From: Dehalococcoidia bacterium
GTDB lineage: Bacteria; Chloroflexota; Dehalococcoidia; Dehalococcoidales; Fen-1064
DNA length: 44,029 bases
Reading direction: 5' to 3'
Assembly: GCA_011171075.1 (NCBI GenBank)
Contig: DUFD01000015.1
Coordinates: forward strand, 1 to 44,029
The notes below the pieces were generated by a model. It was not told the origin of the DNA, made no database searches, and worked only from the letters and a program-made list of their open reading frames with translations. This document shows positions 9,384 through 17,814 of this stretch, in pieces. The first letter of the stretch is position 1. Each line of letters begins with the position of its first letter. The position numbers were made by a program, and so were the translations under genes.

Positions 9384-9412
9384 TTGACAAAGTCTCGTCG
9401 GAGAATTACAAT
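9384..9412 (+). promoter_or_regulatory. Strong sigma70-like promoter for the tubulin-like gene
   Basis: TTGACA (9384-9389), a 17-base spacer and TACAAT (9407-9412) give one of the best consensus matches in the window. The predicted start of transcription near 9419 leaves a leader of about 50 bases that includes a GGGAG ribosome-binding site. Confidence 0.65.
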
Positions 9413-9471
9413 CGAGTGTCACCAGGTGGTACTCATTACTAAGTAGCAGTAGTATCTGCTGGGAGAAGAAA

Positions 9472-10713
9472 GTGAAATTACTGGTTATAGGTTTTGGACA
9501 ATGTGGTTGTCATATCGCTGATGAATTTGCCCGGATGAACAAGAGGGCCCGTTCCAGGCGAGGGCTTGAGGTGCTTACCGGAATCTACGCCGTTAATACC
9601 GACCTGGCTGACCTCAGCAGTCTGAGCAGTATTAAATCCGATTACCGGCACAGGATTCTCATCGGGGGGCGCAAGGCTGCCGGTCATGGTGTCGGTAAGA
9701 TGAATGAGCTGGGTGCCGAGATAGCTCGTGAAGACGCTGACAAGGTTATCGACGCCATCAGGGGGACACCGCGATTCTATGAATCAGATGCTTTCCTTCT
9801 GATTGCCGGTGCCGCCGGGGGTACCGGCTCAGGGGCTTTACCGGTAATATCGCAGGTTATAAGGGAGCGTCACCTGGATAGGCCTCTCTACAATCTCGTT
9901 GTCCTGCCCTTCGAGCATGAAGAGCATACTGAAGAACGGACAATATACAACACGGCCACATGCCTGAAATCGTGCAGCACGGTGGCTGATGCCGTTTTCC
10001 TGGTTGATAATCAGAGATACATCGGGAAAAGCAAGTCTTCCAGAAGTAACCTGGACTGGATTAACGAGCTCACGGTAGAACCGTTCTACAACATTCTCTG
10101 CGCCGGAGAAGAGAAAAAAGCCAGGTATGTTGGCACCAAGGTACTTGATGCCGGAGACCTGAAGCAGACTCTTTCCGGATGGACAGTAATCAGCCACGGC
10201 CGTATGAAACTGCCTTCCCCGAAGCTTGCTTTCTGGAGGGCAAGCAGCTTCCGGGAAAAAAATGCTACCGCTAATCGGGGAATCGAGGCACTGGATAAGG
10301 CAATCAGCGAGCTCTCTTTTGAATGTAACCCTGCTGATGCTTCCAGGGCAGCTTATCTTGTTGCTGCCCCCACAAAGGAAATCAGCATGAGCCTGATAAA
10401 AGAAATGGGCGAACACATGAAGTCTATCGCACCCGATGCCATCATCAGGGACGGCGATTATCCCCGCGTGGGAGGGTACGTTGACGTTTCCGTAATACTT
10501 TCCGAACTCAGGAATGTTGAAAAAGTGAAGCGATATTATGCCGAAGCAGCCAGCGTTACCTCCAGAAGCGAGCGAAGGCAACAGCAGGTCGATTCGCAAC
10601 TGGAAGAAATTGCTGATGCCGGCAAGGATATTCCGTCACTGACGGAGATGACCAGTCAAAACTATTCAGAAGAGAATGAACTTCCCTCGGACGAAGACCC
10701 ACTCTCCACGTAG
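9472..10713 (+). CDS. Tubulin/FtsZ-superfamily GTPase (CetZ-like or divergent FtsZ)
   Basis: The 413-residue protein carries the hallmarks of the tubulin superfamily. The glycine loop VIGFGQCG is at residues 5-12, VNTD at 41-44, and the tubulin signature GAAGGTGSG at 113-121. A LPFEHEEHTEE strand-loop, the VDNQRY base-contact region and DAGDLKQTLSG follow, the last aligning with the FtsZ T7 loop that carries catalytic aspartates. It should bind GTP and polymerise in the cytoplasm. The GQCG first loop and the long divergent C-terminal half are more like CetZ or other tubulin-like proteins than like classical FtsZ, and no C-terminal FtsA/ZipA-binding peptide is visible. It ends in an acidic, serine-rich tail. 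GTG is the start, preceded by GGGAG. The window shows no division genes beside it, so a role in septation is not implied. Confidence 0.82.
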   Translation: MKLLVIGFGQCGCHIADEFARMNKRARSRRGLEVLTGIYAVNTDLADLSSLSSIKSDYRHRILIGGRKAAGHGVGKMNELGAEIAREDADKVIDAIRGTPRFYESDAFLLIAGAAGGTGSGALPVISQVIRERHLDRPLYNLVVLPFEHEEHTEERTIYNTATCLKSCSTVADAVFLVDNQRYIGKSKSSRSNLDWINELTVEPFYNILCAGEEKKARYVGTKVLDAGDLKQTLSGWTVISHGRMKLPSPKLAFWRASSFREKNATANRGIEALDKAISELSFECNPADASRAAYLVAAPTKEISMSLIKEMGEHMKSIAPDAIIRDGDYPRVGGYVDVSVILSELRNVEKVKRYYAEAASVTSRSERRQQQVDSQLEEIADAGKDIPSLTEMTSQNYSEENELPSDEDPLST

Positions 10714-10740
10714 TCGCCCCCGTACCCGTCGAGTGTATAA

Positions 10741-12441
10741 TCAGGTCGTCCCGGACCGCTTTTGCATGTCGTAGGCAAGCATCCCGCCAGATATATTCCT
10801 GGCATCAAGTCCGTTAAGACGCAAAATGCGGGTCGCATAGTAAGACCTGTGTCCCTGTCGGCAGTAGACCAGTATTTCACCACCGCGTGGCAACTCATCC
10901 ACCCGCTCCCTGAGTTCATCGAGGGGAATATTGACAGCCCCCTCAAAATGACCGGCGGCAAACTCAGCCGGGGTACGGGCATCAAGAACGGTCGCTGGAC
11001 GTCCCGGTATTTCGTTCCAGTGGGCCACAGGTGAATCACCCCGCAGGACATTAGCGGCGACCATACCAGCCACGTTCACCGGGTCCTTGGCACCGCCAAA
11101 CTGGGGTGCGTAGCATAGCTCGGCCTCCTCCAGGTCAAAGACGGTAGCCCCTTTTTGTATTGCCATCGAGATAACATCGATACGCTTCTCAACTCCCTCT
11201 TCACCAATTGCCTGGGCACCGAGGACTTTACCTTGGCCGGTAGAGAAGATGAGCTTCATCATAATCGGCTTCGCTCCGGGGTAATAGCCAACGTGCTGCG
11301 TGGGCTGCAGATACACCTTCTCATATCTCGCCGGCTGGCCACTTATACCGGAGCGCTGCAACACCTTCTCGGAGGCACCTGTGGAGGCAATAACCATGTC
11401 GAACACCTGGCACACCGCCGTGGCCTGGACACCACGAAACCTGGAATTACGCCCCATAATGACGTCGGCGGCAATTCGCCCCTGGCGGCTGGCGGGACCG
11501 GCCAGTGCCAGCAGCGTCCACTCACCGGTGACAACATCCCGGACCTCCACGGCATCACCGACCGCCCATATCTGGTCGTCACTGGTACGCATCTGGTCGT
11601 CCACTCGAATGCCGCCGAGTGCCCCAATCTCAAGACCGGCCTCCCTGGCCAGCTTTACCTCAGGACGGATACCGATGGCAAGGATGACCATATCACAGGG
11701 GTGCTTCTTACCGGACTGTGTTGTAACCACAATGCCGCTACTATTAGCACCCGGCTCAAAGCCGGCAGCGGCGTCGCCGAGGTACAGCGACACCCCGTTG
11801 TCGGCCAGGTGTTGATGGACGAGCACCGCCATTTCCGGGTCAAGCGCCGGCATAACCTGCGGCAGCATCTCTATAATACTGACCGAGATACCGCGCCTGG
11901 CCAGGTTCTCAGCCATCTCCAGTCCGATGAAACCACCACCAACGATAACCGCCTTCTTTACCCCCTGCTCAGCAATCCATTCCCTTATCCGGCGGCTGTC
12001 CGGGATTGTCCTCAGGCTGAAGATACCGGGCAGGTCGATGCCGGGCAACGGCGGCCTGATTGGTGCTGCCCCGGGTGAGAGCACCAGGGCATCGTATTTT
12101 TCACGATAGGTCTCCCCGGTCTCGGTATTCCTGACCTCTATCTCGTTCTCTTGCCGGTCGATGGCCGTGACCTCACTGTTCACCCGGACGTCGATGTTGA
12201 ACCTCTCTCTGAAATACTGGGGAGTCGCTACGAGTAAATCGTTTTCATCAGGGATAACATCACCGACGTAATACGGCAGGCCGCAGTTAGCAAAGGACAC
12301 GTATGACCCACGCTCAAATACAATAATCTCAGCCTCCTCCGATAAACGGCGTGCCCGCGCTGCACATGATGCCCCACCAGCAACTCCACCGACTATCAGT
12401 ATCCGGGGCCTACCCGACTGTTTTCGATTAGATGGACTCAT
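10741..12441 (-). CDS. CoA-disulfide reductase / rhodanese fusion (FAD-dependent)
   Basis: This is a flavoprotein disulfide reductase of the CoADR-RHD type. It has an N-terminal FAD dinucleotide-binding loop (ILIVGGVAGGASCAAR) and the single redox cysteine in SFANCGLPYYVG (residue 53 from this start). A second nucleotide-binding loop, VIVGGGFIGLEMAENL, is for NAD(P)H. The dimerisation region ends in CYAPQFGGAKDPVNVAG. The C-terminal rhodanese domain has its active-site cysteine in ILVYCRQGHR (about residue 527). Family members reduce CoA disulfide, CoA persulfide or polysulfide, so roles in thiol redox balance or sulfur metabolism are likely. A GTG at 12471 could add ten residues, but it lies at the predicted -10 element, whereas ATG 12441 has GAGG nine bases upstream. 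Confidence 0.9.
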   Translation of the reverse strand: MSPSNRKQSGRPRILIVGGVAGGASCAARARRLSEEAEIIVFERGSYVSFANCGLPYYVGDVIPDENDLLVATPQYFRERFNIDVRVNSEVTAIDRQENEIEVRNTETGETYREKYDALVLSPGAAPIRPPLPGIDLPGIFSLRTIPDSRRIREWIAEQGVKKAVIVGGGFIGLEMAENLARRGISVSIIEMLPQVMPALDPEMAVLVHQHLADNGVSLYLGDAAAGFEPGANSSGIVVTTQSGKKHPCDMVILAIGIRPEVKLAREAGLEIGALGGIRVDDQMRTSDDQIWAVGDAVEVRDVVTGEWTLLALAGPASRQGRIAADVIMGRNSRFRGVQATAVCQVFDMVIASTGASEKVLQRSGISGQPARYEKVYLQPTQHVGYYPGAKPIMMKLIFSTGQGKVLGAQAIGEEGVEKRIDVISMAIQKGATVFDLEEAELCYAPQFGGAKDPVNVAGMVAANVLRGDSPVAHWNEIPGRPATVLDARTPAEFAAGHFEGAVNIPLDELRERVDELPRGGEILVYCRQGHRSYYATRILRLNGLDARNISGGMLAYDMQKRSGTT

Positions 12442-12472
12442 TTCTGCAATCCTCATAAGAGTATTCTTCACA

Positions 12473-12501
12473 ATTGTACTGACTATTTATGATGGCTACA
12501 A
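12473..12501 (-). promoter_or_regulatory. Sigma70-like promoter for the CoA-disulfide reductase gene
   Basis: On the minus strand TTGTAG (12496-12501), a 17-base spacer and TACAAT (12473-12478) form a plausible promoter. Transcription would start near 12466, which supports translation from ATG 12441 rather than from the upstream GTG. Confidence 0.45.
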
Positions 12502-12669
12502 GCTTACATGCGATTTGGTAGTGATGGCCCCATCCTCCGCATGCCAAAGCTTTCCATGGTGAGCATGCGCTCCGGCGAAGGTATGGGATTCAAGGGGGTG
12601 GCCTCCTTGTGTCGTTTCTTTATGATAATATATTGGGAAATGAGAATTTCCATACACGGAGAGTATAAA

Positions 12670-13011
12670 ATGAATTCAGACAAAGAAAGAGCTATTAATA
12701 TTAGCCCTGATAAAGTATGTGCAGCATATGCGGGAAAAAAGAGAAGGAAGAAACTCGCGCTTCAGACATATAAAGAAGAGGAAACAGGAGCCGACATGAT
12801 CCTGATAGAAGGAGAGGCTGATGCTTTGGAATTCCTTGGTAACGTGCTACTAGCACAAGCGAAATTTGACAAAGACTGCGGTTTCTTTTTCGGACCGAGA
12901 ACTGCCGGAAATGCGTTTTTCGATAAAAATAGGTCTACACATGGGTTGTACATACACCGTCTGCCCTGCCTTGAAGAGAAAAACCTAAAACTCGCTAAAC
13001 CCATAAAATAG
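12670..13011 (+). CDS. Small cytosolic protein of unknown function
   Basis: A 113-residue, lysine-rich protein starting MNSDKERAINISPDK. The start is chosen because GGAGAG lies about 8 bases upstream; the frame is open further 5' but that part looks non-coding. The protein has a basic KKRRKK patch, a central helix-strand segment (ILIEGEADALEFLGNVLLAQ) and a C-terminal KPIK end. I do not recognise a family. It is convergent with the HAD gene, with a 20-base gap. A weak TTGTGT/TATATT pair 16 bases apart lies around 12608-12635 and could be its promoter. Confidence 0.55.
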   Translation: MNSDKERAINISPDKVCAAYAGKKRRKKLALQTYKEEETGADMILIEGEADALEFLGNVLLAQAKFDKDCGFFFGPRTAGNAFFDKNRSTHGLYIHRLPCLEEKNLKLAKPIK

Positions 13012-13031
13012 ATTTGCAGATTACAGCAGTA

Positions 13032-13778
13032 CTACCGCAGTTCGTTAATACTCCTGACAATACGGTCGGGTACTATCGGACTGGACTCTGGGAGTCCGTT
13101 ACCCCGCCAGTCCACCCAGATAGTGAAGATTCCAAGACTCTGTGCCCCGGAGATATCTCGCTGAAGGTCATCACCCACCATCCAGGCATCCCCCACCGCC
13201 ACGTCAAATCGCTTAAGCATGTGCAAGAAGACACTTTCATCAGGCTTACCCGCCCCGAACTCCCCCTCAATGAGAATACAGTCGAAATAAGGCTCCAGTC
13301 CGAAGCGTTCCAGCTTGCCGCGCTGCATCTCCGAGCCGCCGTTGGTAACTAAACCTAGCCGTACGTCCCGGTTGCGAAAATGTTGAATAGTATCGAGAGC
13401 ACCGGGGAAAAGCCTCGCTCGCCCTTCTCTCATCTCAGCATAAGCATCAGCCAGATTACGTGCTATATCGGGGGCATCGATACCAAGCCGTGAGAATGCC
13501 TCGGCAACTATCTCGCGTCGTGCGTCTAGCAGACGTAGTCGCCCCTGCCGGTGTCTTTCTAAATTACCCCAGTACCAGTCACGCGTTTTATGGATGGCAC
13601 CCAGCAGTTCCTCCACACAGGAAACACCAACCTGAGACACAAACCTGCTACATACAGCTTGCCAGCACACCTCCGCGTCGCCGTACGCTATGATGGTATC
13701 ATCCAGGTCAAGCAAAATAGCCGCCGGTAAGGGTTGCACCCCGTTTTCTGTTTTCAAGTGCCTTCTTGCCCTTCTCAA
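13032..13778 (-). CDS. HAD-superfamily hydrolase (phosphatase-like)
   Basis: The sequence has the four haloacid-dehalogenase motifs in order: DLDDT (nucleophile and acid aspartates), LGLVTNGG (motif II), the lysine in GAGKPDESVF (motif III), and VGDDLQRDISGAQSLG (motif IV). A helical cap between motifs I and II (roughly residues 35-115) places it with subfamily I enzymes such as phosphoglycolate phosphatase, YjjG-like nucleotidases or similar. The substrate cannot be read from the sequence. The start is unclear: the frame begins at TTG 13778 and a GTG at 13739 lies just before the first core strand; neither has a good ribosome-binding site. It is divergent from the ABC exporter genes. Confidence 0.85.
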   Translation of the reverse strand: MRRARRHLKTENGVQPLPAAILLDLDDTIIAYGDAEVCWQAVCSRFVSQVGVSCVEELLGAIHKTRDWYWGNLERHRQGRLRLLDARREIVAEAFSRLGIDAPDIARNLADAYAEMREGRARLFPGALDTIQHFRNRDVRLGLVTNGGSEMQRGKLERFGLEPYFDCILIEGEFGAGKPDESVFLHMLKRFDVAVGDAWMVGDDLQRDISGAQSLGIFTIWVDWRGNGLPESSPIVPDRIVRSINELR

Positions 13779-13796
13779 TCTCTGTCATAATGACGT

Positions 13797-13833
13797 TACT
13801 ATGTTACTACATATATCATGGGTTATCATAGTA
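13797..13833. promoter_or_regulatory. Inverted repeat in the HAD/ABC divergent gap (possible operator)
   Basis: A 7-base inverted repeat (TACTATG at 13797-13803 and CATAGTA at 13827-13833) lies in the 105-base gap between the divergent HAD and ABC genes, among several GTAGTA/TACTAC repeats. It could be an operator or a chance palindrome; no convincing -35/-10 pair was found. Confidence 0.25.
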
Positions 13834-13883
13834 GTACCCAGTGTAGTAGAATGGAATGAGAACAAACCCGGAGAGGAGATACC

Positions 13884-14750
13884 ATGGCCGGAGACGCGAT
13901 TGTTGCCGAAGACCTGACCTACCGCTACGACGAGCTGGTTGCTGTGGACCACATCAGCTTCAAGGTAGCCGAGGGCGAGATACTCGGCTTCCTGGGACCA
14001 AATGGCGCCGGTAAGTCGACCACCGTAAAGGTGCTGACGGGGCAGTTGCAGCCAAGGGAAGGCCAGGCAATAGTACTCGGTATAGATATTGCCCGCGACC
14101 CAGAAAAGGTACAGGCGCAGATTGGGGTCTGCTTTGAGATAACCAACCTCTACGAGAAAATGAGTGCCGAGGAAAACCTGAAGCTGTTTGCCCGCCTCTT
14201 CGGTGTTCCGCGTTTTGATGCAGGCGCCCTGCTGGCACGGGTCGGCCTGGCAGGACGGGAGCGCGACCGCGTCGAGGAGTACTCAAAGGGAATGAAGCAG
14301 CGCCTCATGGTCGCCAGGGCTCTGGTGAACCGACCGCGCATCCTTTTTCTCGACGAGCCGACCGACGGCCTTGACCCGGCATCGGCCGAGAACATCCGCA
14401 AGGTCATTCTCGAAGAGCGTCAGCGAGGGGCGACTGTTTTCCTGACCACGCACGACATGATGGAGGCTGATAAGCTGTCAGACCGGGTGGGGTTCATCAA
14501 CCAGGGTAAGATTGTGGCACTGGATACCCCACACAACCTCAAGCAACAGTACGGCAAAAGAGCTCTCAGGGCACAGGTGACTAGCCCTGATGGTGGTCTG
14601 GAGAGCCGGGAGATTACCATGGACAAGCCGGAGACAGCCGGTGCCGTTCAGGAGCTTTTTGGCCGGGAAAAGGTAGTCACCATCCACAGCGAAGAGGCCA
14701 GCCTGGAAGACATTTTTATTAATATTACGGGGCGGGGACTTACTGAATGA
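13884..14750 (+). CDS. ABC transporter ATP-binding protein (ABC-2 exporter type)
   Basis: A complete 288-residue nucleotide-binding subunit. Walker A is GPNGAGKST (38-46). A Q-loop region follows, with QIGVCFEITNLYEKMSAEENL, then the variant signature YSKGMKQR, Walker B ILFLDEPTDGLDP, and the H-loop in FLTTHDMMEADKLSDRV. The extra C-terminal roughly 80 residues are typical of DrrA/NatA-like exporters. It starts at ATG after GGAGAGGAG, and its stop overlaps the next start by four bases (ATGA), so it is translationally coupled to two membrane subunits. The cargo (drug, lipid, glycan or sodium) is not evident. Confidence 0.92.
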   Translation: MAGDAIVAEDLTYRYDELVAVDHISFKVAEGEILGFLGPNGAGKSTTVKVLTGQLQPREGQAIVLGIDIARDPEKVQAQIGVCFEITNLYEKMSAEENLKLFARLFGVPRFDAGALLARVGLAGRERDRVEEYSKGMKQRLMVARALVNRPRILFLDEPTDGLDPASAENIRKVILEERQRGATVFLTTHDMMEADKLSDRVGFINQGKIVALDTPHNLKQQYGKRALRAQVTSPDGGLESREITMDKPETAGAVQELFGREKVVTIHSEEASLEDIFINITGRGLTE

Positions 14751-15802
14751 GCTGGCCAATCATCCGGGCACTGGTCACCAAAGACCTCACCCTTTTCTTC
14801 AGAAACCGTTTCTTCGCCTTTATAAGTGTCCTCGGTATAGTCGCCTATGTCGTTGTCTACTTCTTAATGCCCGCTTCGGTTGACGAGGAGCTTGACATCG
14901 GGCTCTATGCGCCGGTACTCCCCCCCATCTTTGAGCAACTTCAGGGAGACGGTTTATCGATTGAGACCGTAGACTCGGTGGATACCCTGAAAGATGGCGT
15001 CACCGAAGGACGGTTCTTAAGCGGCGTTGTCCTGCCAGAAGACATCATGGAGAAGCTGGCCGCTGGAGATAAAGTAACAGTCGACGTCTACTTCGCTTCG
15101 GACACACCGGAAGAATTGAAAGATGCCGTCACCAACCTTATCCAGGAACTGGCCTATATACAGAGCGGGCAAATACTGGCAGTGGATATTTCCGAGGAAA
15201 TCATCGGGCCGGACATGCTCGGTATGCAGATACCGCCACGCGACCGCATGATTCCCTTTTTCGCCATCTTCCTTATACTCACTGAGACTCTCGGTCTCTC
15301 CAGCCTCATCAGCGAGGAAATCGAAGGTCGTACTGCGCAGGCGCTGCTGATTACCCCGATGACCGTGAACGGTCTCTTCCTCGCCAAGGGAATCACCGGG
15401 GTGACACTGGCCTTTGGCCAGGCGCTATTATTCATAGCAATCACCGGCGGGCTGAACCAGCAGCCGCTGATAATCCTGTTGACATTGCTTCTGGGAGCAA
15501 TTCTGGTAACCGGGATAGGCTTCCTGCTGGCCTCCGCAGGGAAGGACCTGATGTCAGTAATGGCCTGGGGGCTCCCAGCGATAATTATCCTTGCGGTGCC
15601 CGCCTTCGGTGTCATGTTCCCGGGGACGGTATCAGACTGGGTCAAGGTGATTCCCTCCTATTACCTCGTAGATACTGTGCACCTGTCAGCCAACTTCGGA
15701 TTTAGCTGGGGCGATATCTGGCAGAACCTGCTGATACTACTCGGATTTGACATCGCTTTCGTCCTCCTTGGTATCATTGTCCTGAGGAGGAAGCTGACAT
15801 GA
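14747..15802 (+). CDS. ABC-2 type permease subunit (first of two)
   Basis: The 351-residue protein has the ABC-2 permease plan. One N-terminal membrane helix (FAFISVLGIVAYVVVYFLM) is followed by a large extracytoplasmic domain (about residues 45-165). Five or six helices (about 170-350) follow, including the LISEEIEGRTAQALLITPM coupling segment between the first two. It ends with basic residues. It overlaps both neighbours by four bases and is similar in plan to the following gene, so the pair likely forms a heterodimeric channel driven by the upstream ATPase. Confidence 0.87.
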   Translation: MSWPIIRALVTKDLTLFFRNRFFAFISVLGIVAYVVVYFLMPASVDEELDIGLYAPVLPPIFEQLQGDGLSIETVDSVDTLKDGVTEGRFLSGVVLPEDIMEKLAAGDKVTVDVYFASDTPEELKDAVTNLIQELAYIQSGQILAVDISEEIIGPDMLGMQIPPRDRMIPFFAIFLILTETLGLSSLISEEIEGRTAQALLITPMTVNGLFLAKGITGVTLAFGQALLFIAITGGLNQQPLIILLTLLLGAILVTGIGFLLASAGKDLMSVMAWGLPAIIILAVPAFGVMFPGTVSDWVKVIPSYYLVDTVHLSANFGFSWGDIWQNLLILLGFDIAFVLLGIIVLRRKLT

Positions 15803-16866
15803 GCCTGAGACGGGTCGGTATCCTGTTGAGCAAGGAGTTTCGGCATGGCTCCAAGAGCTTTATCTTCATCATAGCCATTGTAATGCCGCTCGTACTATCG
15901 TTCGTGCTATCTATGGTCTTCGGTACCCTCTTTTCCGAAAAACCGAAACTGGGGGTCAGTGATGAAGGTGACTCTCAGATAACACAGATGGTCATCCAGT
16001 CAGATTCAATAATCGGTAGGGAGTACGATTCTGCGGATGCGCTCAGGAACGCGGTTGAAGACGGTGCGGTCGATATGGGCATAGTGCTTCCCGCTGATTT
16101 CGATAACCTGGTAATACAGGGGGAGATGGCTGAGATTACCGCCTACGTCTGGGGCGAGAGTCTGGCCAAGAACCGGGTAGTACTGGGGGCTACCGTCGCC
16201 AACATGATAAGAGATGTCGCCGGTCAGGAGGTACCGGTTGAAATTGCTACCACTACCCTCGGTGATGCCGAGAGTATCCCCTGGAACAACCGCCTTCTGC
16301 CCCTCATCGTGCTGATGGCCATCGTATTCGGAGGAATCATGGTACCGGCCACATCCCTGGTGGACGAAAAACAGAAGCGAACCCTGTCTGCTCTGGCAAT
16401 TACCCCGGCCTCACTCGGGGAGATATTTCTGAGTAAAGGACTGGTAGGCGTCATTGTCAGTACCGTTATGGGAGTACTGATACTGGTCCTTAATCAGGCT
16501 TTCGGGGCACAAACACCTTTACTCATCGGTATGCTGGTACTGGGTGCGGTAATGGCGTCTACCTTCGGCATCATGCTCGGGGTATTTGCCAAGGATGTAA
16601 CCAGCCTGTTTGCCACTAACAAAGCTATCGGCATATTGTATTATGCACCGGCCTTTGTTTATATGTTCCCGGATATTCCGCAGTGGATTGGCAGGATATT
16701 CCCGACCTACTACGTTGTCCAGCCGGTGGTTGAAATAAGCCAGCAGGGGGGCACATGGTCAGACGTTGCCCTGGAAGCCTTTATCCTCATCGGGCTGATT
16801 CTAATAATGATAGGTATCGTCGGTATTCTAGCCAGGAGAACAGCCCAACGAGAAGCCCTGGCATAG
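15799..16866 (+). CDS. ABC-2 type permease subunit (second of two)
   Basis: A 355-residue membrane protein with the same plan as its upstream partner. An N-terminal helix (FIFIIAIVMPLVLSFVLSMV) precedes an extracytoplasmic domain of about 130 residues. A helical bundle follows, with the coupling segment LVDEKQKRTLSALAITPASL and a final helix (FILIGLILIMIGIVGILARR). The ATGA overlap with the preceding gene argues for stoichiometric synthesis. Substrate is unknown. A methyltransferase gene follows after seven bases, which could hint at a modified small molecule or lipid. Confidence 0.87.
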   Translation: MSLRRVGILLSKEFRHGSKSFIFIIAIVMPLVLSFVLSMVFGTLFSEKPKLGVSDEGDSQITQMVIQSDSIIGREYDSADALRNAVEDGAVDMGIVLPADFDNLVIQGEMAEITAYVWGESLAKNRVVLGATVANMIRDVAGQEVPVEIATTTLGDAESIPWNNRLLPLIVLMAIVFGGIMVPATSLVDEKQKRTLSALAITPASLGEIFLSKGLVGVIVSTVMGVLILVLNQAFGAQTPLLIGMLVLGAVMASTFGIMLGVFAKDVTSLFATNKAIGILYYAPAFVYMFPDIPQWIGRIFPTYYVVQPVVEISQQGGTWSDVALEAFILIGLILIMIGIVGILARRTAQREALA

Positions 16867-16873
16867 GCAGGCT

Positions 16874-17569
16874 GTGGACGATAAAGAGGCCTCAGTGAAT
16901 GAGGCAACTGCCATCGAAGTCTCACCACGACGTCTCTGGGCAAGCCAAGCGCTATATACGAAAAGTTTCTTGTCTGTTTACGACCGTCTCGCCCTCGGCC
17001 TGACGAGCCGTCTTATCTGGAAATGCCCATCCGAAGGCATTATCAGACTATACAACCAGCACATATCGGCCAACCATCTGGATGTCGGAGTTGGCACCGG
17101 TTACTTCCTTGAGCACTGTACCTTCCCCGCCCCCAATCCCCGCCTAGTACTTGTGGACCTGAAGCACAATAGCCTAGTAGTTGCCCGGAAAAGACTGGCA
17201 CGATACTCCCCTCAGACCTACCAGCATAATGCCCTTGAACCACTGAAGATTGACGGTCCTTGCTTTGACTCCATCGCTGTGAACCATCTATTACACTGCC
17301 TGCCGGTTACCATGCAGGCCAAGGGAACAGTCTTTGAGCACCTGAAAGTCCTGCTCAACCCCGGCGGTGTCTTGTTTGGAACCACCCTGCTCTACGGTGG
17401 CGTAGAGAGAAGCTTTCTGGCAACATATTGTTATTGCTGGCTCAATCTAATGGGAATCATGACAAACAGGCACGACGATGTCGAGAGTCTAAAAAAGAAC
17501 CTGGCACTGCACTTTGCGGAAAGCGAGGTAGAGACAATCGGCTGTGGCGCGCTTTTCTGGGGCCGTTAA
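16874..17569 (+). CDS. Class I SAM-dependent methyltransferase
   Basis: The 231-residue protein has a Rossmann-type methyltransferase core. The SAM-binding motif I is HLDVGVGTGYFL, with an acidic end to strand 2 (LVLVDLKHNSL), a motif near FDSIAVNHLLHCLP, and LLNPGGVLFGTTLL after it. The N-terminal 60 residues are helical. The start is GTG with only a weak AGGCAGG upstream, and it begins seven bases after the permease stop, so it is probably translated by re-initiation as the fourth gene of the ABC operon. The substrate cannot be assigned. It is the last gene before a convergent cassette. Confidence 0.83.
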   Translation: MDDKEASVNEATAIEVSPRRLWASQALYTKSFLSVYDRLALGLTSRLIWKCPSEGIIRLYNQHISANHLDVGVGTGYFLEHCTFPAPNPRLVLVDLKHNSLVVARKRLARYSPQTYQHNALEPLKIDGPCFDSIAVNHLLHCLPVTMQAKGTVFEHLKVLLNPGGVLFGTTLLYGGVERSFLATYCYCWLNLMGIMTNRHDDVESLKKNLALHFAESEVETIGCGALFWGR

Positions 17570-17602
17570 TGACTTTATGTATGGTATAGAAACTGCTTTC
17601 TT

Positions 17603-17639
17603 GGCTAAGTACTGAACGCCATCTATTTAGTACTTAGCC
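17603..17639. terminator. Perfect 11-base inverted repeat between convergent genes
   Basis: GGCTAAGTACT (17603-17613) and AGTACTTAGCC (17629-17639) are exact reverse complements around a 15-base loop. The right arm overlaps the final codons and stop of the 63-residue minus-strand gene. No T-tract follows on either strand, so it could be a bidirectional terminator-like hairpin or another kind of structured site. Confidence 0.45.
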
Positions 17640-17814
17640 TGGTCTCGATGCGGGTCAGCTGCTGCTCAAGCTCTTTTTGAGAGTGAACTAGCCTGAGCTC
17701 ATCTTCTCCCTCAATAATATACTCGTCACCATCGAAGAAGAGCCTGTCACCCGAGACAACAACCTCGGAATGCCTCTCCTGCGGTACCAGCTCATACAAT
17801 TCTACAATATTCAT
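17623..17814 (-). CDS. Small acidic protein, last gene of the virion-like cassette
   Basis: The 63-residue product (MNIVELYELVPQERHSEVVV...) is acidic, with a beta-hairpin-like centre (SGDRLFFDGDEYIIEGED) and a C-terminal coiled helix (SQKELEQQLTRIETRL). It overlaps the upstream 257-residue gene by four bases (ATGA), so it is translationally coupled to it. The final heptad-like helix suggests oligomerisation. No family is recognised. Small coiled-coil proteins next to fibre or tail genes are common in phages, but here that is only an analogy. Confidence 0.6.
   Translation of the reverse strand: MNIVELYELVPQERHSEVVVSGDRLFFDGDEYIIEGEDELRLVHSQKELEQQLTRIETRLSTK

Noticed and set aside
9838-10599. 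A 253-residue open frame on the minus strand opposite the tubulin-like gene
   Set aside because: It is antisense to an intact GTPase with a good promoter and has no convincing motif of its own.
11155-12078. A 307-residue open frame on the plus strand opposite the CoA-disulfide reductase
   Set aside because: The opposite strand has intact FAD, NAD and rhodanese motifs; this frame is His/Arg/Thr-rich and has no promoter or family resemblance.
12508-12669. N-terminal extension of the small protein gene ending at 13011
   Set aside because: The extension has no start with a ribosome-binding site and lies over a probable promoter, whereas ATG 12670 has GGAGAG upstream.
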